From an uncultured Oscillospiraceae bacterium (GTDB taxonomy: Bacteria; Bacillota; Clostridia; Oscillospirales; Oscillospiraceae): a DNA stretch of 46,866 nucleotides. The first letter of the stretch is position 1. The number at the start of each line of letters is the position of its first letter. The stretch covers positions 17,705 through 64,570 of the forward strand of contig CAJUPW010000015.1 of assembly GCA_910588635.1 (NCBI GenBank). Direction: 5' to 3'. Below the pieces are notes generated by a model. That model was given only the letters and a program-made list of their open reading frames with translations. It had not been told where the DNA came from and made no database searches. Positions 41,159-46,866 of this stretch are shown here, in pieces. A program made the translations under genes and the position numbers.

Positions 41159-42541
41159 CTAGTCCTTTCTCTTATGAATTACAAAGAGGCACAGTGTCCC
41201 TAAACACACAACCGTAGCAATCATCAATAGCCCTCGAGGCCAATTGATATCTGGTACAGGAGGCTTGCTTGCCTGAATCAAGAATTCAAGATTCTGTGCA
41301 TGATCCAGTTGATTGGTGTCTTTATCATAATATAAGATACTGCACTCCAAAAGTGCGGACCCCTCCTGAAGTGCATGAATAGTCACATTCCCCTCAGGGC
41401 TGGAAGATGCCTCCCAGCAAATTATTTTTGGAGTCTCTGGCTCCGCTACGGTAAACTCCAGCCTTCGATGTGGGGCCTTAAAATAGTCGGACAAGGAGAA
41501 GGATAAATCATCGCCTACATGCATATAATTTTGGAGATACAGACATAAATCTTTATACGCCCGCGCCTCATCTCCAACCAATTTAATCTCATATGGGTCT
41601 ACTGTAAAGGTTTTACGTCGCTCAATCTCTGTTACTTTATCGCCCAGAATGTAATATGAAATATCAACGCTGTACTCCCCCTTCCTTTGGGGCGTATACA
41701 CAAACTCGTAACCCCCCGTTTCTTTCTTATAAGTAGCGGCTGCGACTTGGGTAAGCTCTTCTTCCAGAAGACAAATATCCAGGTAACATCGGCTGTTTCC
41801 GGTATCATATCCCAGATAGCTGTCTCCAGCGAGCATAGCAATAGAAATCGTAACCTTTTCAAAACACATTCCCGGGTCAGGCGACGCTTTTACCACTAGC
41901 TGTGGCTGTGGTATCGTTAATCTGGAGCACCCCCCGGCAGTCTCCTGGAATACATATGTCCCTGCTTTTGTATCCTCCAGCATCAACATACAGCCGCCGG
42001 TGGGCAAAGACCATTTTTTCGATGTAACATCGTGTCCAGTGGGATCTGTTACTCTTCCTGGAACCTGGGAGAAATAGAGGAATGTGCGGTAACTTTTCTC
42101 TATCTCAACGTGCAAAAATTCCCCTTCGCCCAAAGTTTCGGGTTCGGTCCACTGAAATCCATCATCACCGGTTAAAACGCAGGCATATGCCTCCACGCAG
42201 GTTTTCAAAATTTCTTGAGCAGAGTCCATCTCAAATCTTCGAGATTTATCGGGAATCCACCCAGAAGGATCAAAGGTTACTTCGTATGCGCCAGGCTCCT
42301 CCGCAAACCACCGCAGGGAATAAAAACGCAAACCCCCGTCCTGAATATGCTGGGCCCAAAGACTTTCTATTGTATGAACCTTTTTATTAAGCAGGCAACC
42401 AGCAAACGATGAAGATGTCACTAACATAAAACTACCTGCCAACGGTTCGGAAGGATATGATGCTTTTAGTGACCCAAATGTGCTATGGGGAAGTGAGGAA
42501 GAAGTCCATTGGGAGCTCGAATATCCTCCTGGGTCAATCAT
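41159..42541 (-). CDS. Secreted or lipoprotein-like protein with C-terminal membrane anchor, unknown
   Basis: This 460-residue protein has a lipobox-like FAGC after a hydrophobic stretch (AGSFMLVTSSSFAGC, near residues 35-49), but the 30 residues before it are polar, so the annotated start may not be the original one. The middle is rich in beta-type sequence with repeated EVTFDPSG- and YSVDISYYI-like patterns, suggesting Ig-like domains. The C-terminus is one transmembrane helix (GLLMIATVVCLGTLCLFVI) followed by HKRKD. It is probably a surface protein facing outwards. No family was recognised. Its 5' region may be rearranged. Confidence 0.55.
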   Translation of the reverse strand: MIDPGGYSSSQWTSSSLPHSTFGSLKASYPSEPLAGSFMLVTSSSFAGCLLNKKVHTIESLWAQHIQDGGLRFYSLRWFAEEPGAYEVTFDPSGWIPDKSRRFEMDSAQEILKTCVEAYACVLTGDDGFQWTEPETLGEGEFLHVEIEKSYRTFLYFSQVPGRVTDPTGHDVTSKKWSLPTGGCMLMLEDTKAGTYVFQETAGGCSRLTIPQPQLVVKASPDPGMCFEKVTISIAMLAGDSYLGYDTGNSRCYLDICLLEEELTQVAAATYKKETGGYEFVYTPQRKGEYSVDISYYILGDKVTEIERRKTFTVDPYEIKLVGDEARAYKDLCLYLQNYMHVGDDLSFSLSDYFKAPHRRLEFTVAEPETPKIICWEASSSPEGNVTIHALQEGSALLECSILYYDKDTNQLDHAQNLEFLIQASKPPVPDINWPRGLLMIATVVCLGTLCLFVIHKRKD

Positions 42542-42989
42542 TGTTAGTCAAGGATTAACAGACCTTATGACTAGTGCGAATAAAACCAACATGGTGGTGT
42601 TTACTGTTGAGCTGATGCATATGTGCGAATTTCGGCCCATTGAAATAAATAGCCTGTTGATTCCTGATTCATTAGCGGAAGACAATTACTTGATGGCTAA
42701 AGGTAGGGGGAGTGTCAAGCAAAACGAAAAATTCTATTGGGGGTGGTGGAGGAATTGAGCACAGGACCGACCTGGGTTTGCAAAAGAAATTGCGGTGGGG
42801 GCTCGGGAAATGCCTTGTTGCTCCAAACGGATATGCCGTGCCAGTCTACAGCCCAGCAAAAACACAGCTCGGGGGAAAAAGAAAGAGACCAGCTCGTTAG
42901 AACTGGACTCATTTTCCAAGTGCCTATCTTTTTGCAAGTTTTTTGTCCCCGGGACAATGGCGGTTCTGGATGCACCCAATCTTCGCGTC
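42542..42989. other. Gap of 448 bases without a supported gene
   Basis: Open frames exist on both strands, but none has a ribosome site, a recognisable domain or consistent codon use. Much of it looks like decayed coding DNA from an old insertion. I see no clear repeat or RNA in it. Confidence 0.4.
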
Positions 42990-43331
42990 TCAAGGCGAAA
43001 CCTCCAGCTCCTCAAGCTGCCCTCTCTGGTCGCGCCTCCCGTAAATCACGGCGATAATCCATACACAAAAATCTTCGTCATCGATCCAAAAATACACCAA
43101 ATGGTTCCTCACGGCCATTTTGTGGATTCCTTGGGTATGCCATGGCTCGTCCTCGACCAAGGGAATCCTGGCAGGCATTGAGGAAAGGGTTGATATCTCC
43201 TTCTTCATTTGTTCGAGCCATTTCTGTGCGCTATTTGGGGCCTGAAGGGTCACTCTGATATACTGCTTGATCTCCTGCATTTGGCGCAATGCCTGAGGAG
43301 TTATTTTCACGTCGTACCTGTTTCCCATCAT
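42990..43331 (-). CDS. RelE/ParE-type toxin
   Basis: This 113-residue protein has the ParE/RelE fold pattern: YDVKITPQALRQMQEIKQYI at the N-terminus, a central helical segment, and the C-terminal strand block MAVRNHLVYFWIDDEDFCVWIIAVIYGRRD. It overlaps the antitoxin gene by 4 bases (ATGA), the usual coupling. It is expected to inhibit translation or gyrase when free; the exact target cannot be told. It sits among mobile-element remnants. Confidence 0.85.
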   Translation of the reverse strand: MMGNRYDVKITPQALRQMQEIKQYIRVTLQAPNSAQKWLEQMKKEISTLSSMPARIPLVEDEPWHTQGIHKMAVRNHLVYFWIDDEDFCVWIIAVIYGRRDQRGQLEELEVSP

Positions 43332-43627
43332 GCTTCCCCTGACAACATCCCAAATACCTCATCCAAGGAATACCCCTGGCCTGCCTTGGCTTGTTTAAGC
43401 CCCTCCCCTATCATGGTGCCGAACATCTCCGAGGTCATTTCGTCGCGGGCCACAGGAGATTTGGGCAATGACAATGAAAACGGAATACTTTGTGTCATAA
43501 TAATCTGTTTGTAAAGCATATTGATAACAGTTGAGGCAGGAACCCCCAACTTTGCCATAACGGCCTCGGCGCCGGCCTTCACATCAGGCTCTACTCGCGC
43601 CAAAACATTAGCTGTTTTCGCCGCCAT
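43328..43627 (-). CDS. RelB/DinJ-type antitoxin
   Basis: This 99-residue ribbon-helix-helix protein has NVLARVEPDVKAGAEAVMAKLGVPAS and VINMLYKQIIMTQSIPF, the standard RelB/DinJ start. The C-terminal tail probably wraps the toxin. The ATG at 43627 has AAAGGTGG upstream; an earlier codon would add four residues. Its promoter is strong and it is expected to repress it together with the toxin. Confidence 0.87.
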   Translation of the reverse strand: MAAKTANVLARVEPDVKAGAEAVMAKLGVPASTVINMLYKQIIMTQSIPFSLSLPKSPVARDEMTSEMFGTMIGEGLKQAKAGQGYSLDEVFGMLSGEA

Positions 43628-43650
43628 ATTGCATCCCACCTTTCTTTTTT

Positions 43651-43679
43651 ATTATACCACATTGTATATCGAATAGCAA
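43651..43679 (-). promoter_or_regulatory. Promoter of toxin-antitoxin pair 1
   Basis: TTGCTA (43679-43674), 17 bases, then TATAAT (43656-43651) preceded by TG on the leftward strand. Confidence 0.75.
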
Positions 43680-43737
43680 TACTTTTCCGCTGCACAAAAC
43701 GCACAAAAGAGAACATCCGACTCAAGAATCGGCCGTT

Positions 43738-44235
43738 GTGAGAAGGCCTTCTGACCGCTCTCACCCCTCACGGAGTGTGCTTTCCCGCAGTTCTTTTTGT
43801 AATGATAACGAAACACATTGCCTGTGGGACGCTGCTCTGGACACATCTGATGACAGTGATGGCCTCTGGCATTGGAAAGACGTATCTTTCTGGGGGCAGG
43901 AAACGCCACCAGGGTTGGCGTCGCCTTGCGCGGTTCAGGGGCATCGCTCGGCCCACTACTGGATCAACTACTCTGCAGCGTTTCGGTATGTGTACGTCGG
44001 TTTTCGCCCCGCCCTGGAACCCTTGGGCCCTGAGCCCTGCTCTCCTGATACCCTGATTGGGAAGACCATCCGGCTTTATGGGACCAGAGGCGCACCTTTG
44101 GAAGGGCGGCTGTTGGATACGGACGACTACGACTTCATCCTTGCCCCCGTTGCCGGTACGCCCACCGACTGTTTCTAGGCCTCAAGGGCCGGGGAGAACC
44201 TGGTTGTAGACCGGGCCAGTGTCCTCGGCTGAAGG
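43738..44235 (+). pseudogene. Decayed phage- or element-type protein (C-terminal part)
   Basis: Residues WINYSAAFRYVYVGFRPALE and DTLIGKTIRLYGTRG resemble the C-terminal end of proteins common on clostridial prophages and integrative elements, which end in a YxGFRPAL strand. The frame has an in-frame TAG after PTDCF (44176-44178) and then continues with ASRAGENLVVDRASVLG to the next stop at 44235. The 5' part lacks a ribosome site and looks frameshifted. This is a remnant; no function should be assigned. Confidence 0.55.
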
Positions 44236-44268
44236 TGGCGTAGGCACACCGGAGCTTGCTAAAAACGC

Positions 44269-44297
44269 AAAAGAGCTGCCTGCGGGCAGCTCTTTTT
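44269..44297 (+). terminator. Rho-independent terminator
   Basis: AAAAGAGCTGCC-TGCG-GGCAGCTCTTTT with T-run. The A/T ends make it bidirectional. Confidence 0.9.
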
Positions 44298-44368
44298 GAC
44301 AGTTATTATGTCATAAGGCAAGAAGACCCCTGGCTTTAGCCATTGGGGCAACCTCTCCTATTTTTCGC

Positions 44369-44398
44369 TTGCAACCCTCTTGAGCCATGTGGTATAAT
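44369..44398 (+). promoter_or_regulatory. Promoter of the Uma2-family gene
   Basis: TTGCAA, 18 bases, then TGGTATAAT with an extended -10. Confidence 0.65.
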
Positions 44399-44473
44399 TG
44401 AAACAGAGAAAAATACGACACAGCAACTCTGTCCACCAAACAGATTGGCCAGATATACAAAGGAGGGATTTCA

Positions 44474-45046
44474 ATGAGCGATAATTTGGCCTATAAGGAA
44501 GATCGCCGTACAGAATTGATTGCCGGCAAGGTTGTGGCCATGTCTCCCAGCCCCAGGTGGAATCATATGGCAATCTCGGGAAACATCTACAAAATTTTTG
44601 CCATCTACCTCTCTGGAAAGAAATGTACCCCCATCCAGGACGGCTTCGACCTCTACCTGGATGACGAAAACCAGTTTGTGCCCGACTTTATGGTTGTCGG
44701 CGACACAGACAAGATCAAACTGGATGGCGTCCACGGTGCCCCCGATCTGGTAGTGGAGGTCCTTTCCCCCAGTACGGCCAAGAACGACAAGGGGTACAAG
44801 AAGGATATCTATGCCAAATGTGGGGTCAAAGAATACTGGATTGTAAGCCCATCGGATAAATCTGTGGATGTTTATGTTTTGGAGGGTTCCTCCTATATCC
44901 TCCACGATGTGTATACCTTCTACTCCGAATCCGAGCTCTCTATGATGACCGAGCAGGAGAGGGCAGCCATCGTGACCAAGTTCAAATGCAGCCTGTTCAA
45001 CGATCTTGAGATTTCTCTGGAGGATATTTTCTACCGTACCTTCTGA
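44474..45046 (+). CDS. Uma2-family (DUF820) putative restriction-type endonuclease
   Basis: This 190-residue protein has the PD-(D/E)XK nuclease-like core of the Uma2 family: LIAGKVVAMSPSP at the N-terminus, FVPDFMVVGD, then PDLVVEVLSPSTAKNDKGYKKD with the acidic and lysine positions, and EYWIVSPSDKSVDVY. Uma2 proteins are abundant in mobile regions and cyanobacteria; few have a demonstrated activity. AAAGGAGG precedes the ATG. It has its own promoter and a terminator, so it is a single-gene unit. Confidence 0.87.
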   Translation: MSDNLAYKEDRRTELIAGKVVAMSPSPRWNHMAISGNIYKIFAIYLSGKKCTPIQDGFDLYLDDENQFVPDFMVVGDTDKIKLDGVHGAPDLVVEVLSPSTAKNDKGYKKDIYAKCGVKEYWIVSPSDKSVDVYVLEGSSYILHDVYTFYSESELSMMTEQERAAIVTKFKCSLFNDLEISLEDIFYRTF

Positions 45047-45054
45047 TATTACAG

Positions 45055-45085
45055 CAGCCGACCCCGTAAGGGGCCGGCTGTTTTT
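45055..45085 (+). terminator. Rho-independent terminator
   Basis: CAGCCG-A-CCCC-GTAA-GGGG-C-CGGCTG followed by TTTTT after the Uma2 gene. Confidence 0.9.
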
Positions 45086-45167
45086 CTCCGCCCCAGCCAG
45101 CGCACTTCGACTCTGATGGACATTGCCAGAAACCGGCCCCAAGGAATCCAGGGCAGGAATATTTGTA

Positions 45168-45196
45168 TTGACGCAGCATATACTTTGCAGTACAAT
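45168..45196 (+). promoter_or_regulatory. Promoter of toxin-antitoxin pair 2
   Basis: TTGACG, 17 bases, then TACAAT. It lies 26 bases upstream of the antitoxin start. Confidence 0.7.
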
Positions 45197-45221
45197 AGGA
45201 AAAGAAAGGATGGTGTTGAAA

Positions 45222-45515
45222 ATGCCAGGCAACGCAAATTGGTCTACTCGATTGGATCCTACGCTAAAAATGCAAGCCGAGGAAGTTTTGTCCGGGGTGG
45301 GACTCACCATGTCCGGTGTATTTACCATGCTCCTTAAACAAATCGTTCGGGAGCAGTCTGTCCCGCTGTCCTTGTCGCTGGATTCCAGCAACGCAGTATA
45401 CGCTAACCTGCTGGAGGCACAGGCAGATCGAGCAAATGGTTATCAAGGCCGCAATGCTCGGGACGTATTGAGGGATATGGAGCAAGCCATCGCGGAGGTG
45501 GAGGCCCGTGGCTAA
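45222..45515 (+). CDS. RelB/DinJ-type antitoxin
   Basis: This 97-residue protein has the ribbon-helix-helix start WSTRLDPTLKMQAEEVLSG, then LTMSGVFTMLLKQIVREQSVP as in RelB/DinJ. The C-terminal RDVLRDMEQAIAEVEARG probably binds the toxin. The ATG at 45222 has AAAGGA eleven bases upstream; an ATG at 45210 overlaps that site. It overlaps the toxin gene by 8 bases. It differs clearly from the antitoxin at 43328, so the two pairs are separate systems. Confidence 0.85.
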   Translation: MPGNANWSTRLDPTLKMQAEEVLSGVGLTMSGVFTMLLKQIVREQSVPLSLSLDSSNAVYANLLEAQADRANGYQGRNARDVLRDMEQAIAEVEARG

Positions 45516-45822
45516 ATACACCGTCACTGTATCCCGGCGAGCTGACGAGATGCTGATCCGTCATGCCAAATTCTTAGCCCAGGTACGCCCGGCGGCAGCC
45601 AGAAAGATGACCGCAGAGTTTGAGGGCATATTAGACGTTTTGGAGGAGAACCCGTTCCGATTCCCTCCAGAGCTGGACTACAATCTGCCTACCGGGATTT
45701 ACCGGAAGGCGCTGTTTGCCAAATGGTACAAGGCCATCTTCTCCGTCGTTGACAATACCGTCTACCTGGACGCAGTTCTGGATTGCCGGCAAGACAATGC
45801 CGACTTTCAGGCTAAAGAGTAG
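45508..45822 (+). CDS. RelE/ParE-type toxin
   Basis: This 104-residue protein starts at GTG. It has the ParE-like pattern TVTVSRRADEMLIRHAKFLA, then LDVLEENPFRFPPE and the C-terminal strands YRKALFAKWYKAIFSVVDN. It is translationally coupled to the preceding antitoxin. The target, ribosome-dependent RNA cleavage or gyrase, cannot be decided from sequence. Confidence 0.83.
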   Translation: MAKYTVTVSRRADEMLIRHAKFLAQVRPAAARKMTAEFEGILDVLEENPFRFPPELDYNLPTGIYRKALFAKWYKAIFSVVDNTVYLDAVLDCRQDNADFQAKE

Positions 45823-46119
45823 CCTCTTTCTCTCCCCTAACTGGACCAAGCGGACTTGCCTGCATATGTTTTGGGTCACCACCCCATAGAAACCCAGCAA
45901 AAGCAGCCCCATTCTCCGGGCAATGTCATTAAGTTAAGGAAAAGACTCTTGGACGCCATGTATGAGGAGTCCAAGAGTCTTTTTGCAAACATTTTTGTAA
46001 ATCTATCAAAAAAGTATTGACAAATCAAGAAAAATGTGCGGCCGTTTTCGCTATTAGCGAAAACGGCCCTTGTAATTGACAACAATCTGCTGGTTAGTCA
46101 ATTACAAGGAGTGAAGATA
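45823..46119. other. Non-coding upstream region of the IS4-like element with stacked hairpins
   Basis: It contains three perfect inverted repeats. AAAAGACTCTTGGAC (45940-45954) pairs with 45969-45983, ending in T5 (terminator-like). The arms 46040-46053 and 46055-46068 form a G+C-rich palindrome. CTTGTAATTGAC (46069-46080) pairs with 46097-46108. They probably insulate or regulate the transposase. The IS left end is likely near 45930. Confidence 0.6.
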
Positions 46120-46572
46120 ATGCTTCATACAGCTGCCGAAGTAAAGGAAATGCTCACCAAACTAATCCATCACCTAAAATCAACAAAGAGTCTTTATGTG
46201 AAAAATCCAGAGAAGGATTTTACCAGAGAAAGGAAATTGTCTTTTGAAAAAGTAATCACTTGTCTTTTGGGAATGGGTGGTGGAAGCCTAGCAAATGAAT
46301 TGATGGACCAATTCGGGTGCTGTGCTGATCTGGTGACGGTTTCAGCGTTTATTCAGCAACGGAATAAATTATTGCCATCGGCGTTGGAAACTCTTTTTCA
46401 CCTATTCGTAGAGAAATCAGAATGCTCTTCCTTGTACAAAGGCTATCGTCTGCTGGCAGTTGATGGATCAGCGCTGCAAATTCCGACGGATAAAGACGAT
46501 ATGGATTCTTTTTTTCCTGGAGCATCGAATAAGGAGCCATACAATTTGTTGCATCTAAATGCAATGCTCTGA
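46120..46572 (+). pseudogene. IS4-like transposase, truncated
   Basis: The first 150 residues of an IS4-type transposase: LSFEKVITCLLGMGGGSLAN, VTVSAFIQQRNKLLP and the first DDE aspartate in LLAVDGSALQIPTDKDD. It ends abruptly at NLLHLNAML where the family continues with the second catalytic region. The break is directly followed by a new serine recombinase gene, so the element was probably interrupted by insertion. AAGGAG precedes the ATG at 46120. Confidence 0.82.
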
Positions 46573-46599
46573 ACGGTTTGACCAACGAAGGAGGGTAAG

Positions 46600-46866
46600 A
46601 TGATAACGTCAAACCAGAAGAAAACCGCTCTGTACTGCCGTCTCAGCCAGGACGATAATACAGAAAACGAGTCAAACAGCATTCAAAATCAAAAAATGAT
46701 CCTGCGGCGATTCGCAGCCGACCACCATTTCCCTAACCCCTGTTTTTACATTGATGACGGGCACACAGGCGCGAATTTTCAGCGTCCAGGCTTCCAGCAG
46801 ATGATGGCCGACATGGAAAACGGCGAGATTGGCATTATCATCACGAAAGACCTGTCTAGGCTGGGC
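46600..46866 (+). CDS. Large serine recombinase, N-terminal part
   Basis: The first 89 residues in the window carry the resolvase-type catalytic domain: TALYCRLSQDD with the nucleophilic serine, FYIDDGHTGANFQRPGFQQM and IIITKDLSRLG. Such recombinases excise or integrate Tn4451-, Tn5397- or phage-like elements. GAAGGAGGG precedes the ATG. The gene starts 27 bases after the truncated IS4-like transposase, so it marks the left end of a newer mobile element continuing beyond the window. Confidence 0.9.
   Translation, partial: MITSNQKKTALYCRLSQDDNTENESNSIQNQKMILRRFAADHHFPNPCFYIDDGHTGANFQRPGFQQMMADMENGEIGIIITKDLSRLG

Noticed and set aside
42734..43057. Small open frames on both strands before the toxin gene
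   Set aside because: No ribosome sites, overlapping each other on opposite strands, and no family recognised.
1..46866. CRISPR array
   Set aside because: No series of regularly spaced identical repeats was seen; the only phased repeats are the three short LytTR sites.

Overview
This window looks like chromosome from a G+C-rich, spore-forming anaerobic member of the Clostridia, probably Oscillospiraceae (Flavonifractor/Lawsonibacter/Intestinimonas-like). The reasons are a SpoVT gene, type III and type I glutamine synthetases beside an ANTAR regulator, CmpB-like and DUF6465 proteins, strong AGGAGG ribosome sites, and 2-hydroxyacyl-CoA dehydratase genes. The species assignment is inference.

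Positions 1-23440 are dense, G+C-rich core genome. A nitrogen-assimilation block comes first. purC, asnB and glnA (type III) run leftward from a consensus promoter followed by an attenuator-like leader. A type I glutamine synthetase and an ANTAR-domain regulator run rightward. Then come a CmpB-like membrane protein, a voltage-gated-type potassium channel, a BTAD regulator with a degenerate GGDEF-like domain, a phosphoesterase, a DUF2156 protein and a DUF6465 protein. Two tandem glutamate dehydrogenase genes follow; the second has lost the catalytic lysine. After these are a CatA-like acyltransferase, spoVT, a MarR-controlled heterodimeric ABC exporter, a LytTR/DUF3021 pair with its own direct-repeat sites, and tRNA-Arg(CCT).

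Positions 23440-37500 are visibly less G+C-rich and begin right after the tRNA. After a MATE exporter lies the most interesting region: two divergent operons reading from two sigma-54 (-24/-12) promoters, with inverted repeats midway between them and a sigma-54 activator gene (PAS, AAA+, Fis-type HTH) at the end of the right arm. The left arm encodes a crotonase, a type III CoA-transferase, both subunits of a 2-hydroxyacyl-CoA dehydratase and, after a terminator, a second CoA-transferase. The right arm encodes a D-2-hydroxyacid dehydrogenase, a split UxaA/SuyAB-type lyase and an Ldh_2-family dehydrogenase. Together they suggest an inducible anaerobic pathway for an unidentified 2-hydroxy acid or sulfonate such as sulfolactate. 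Short related repeats with inverted ends sit at four gene boundaries of this cluster.

Positions 37500-46866 are a graveyard of mobile DNA: a frameshifted serine-recombinase remnant, an IS1182-like element with two offsetting frameshifts, a membrane-protein gene cut by that element, a secreted or lipoprotein-like gene, two RelBE-type toxin-antitoxin pairs, an Uma2-type nuclease-fold gene, a decayed structural-protein gene, and an IS4-like transposase truncated next to the start of a new large serine recombinase gene that runs off the window.
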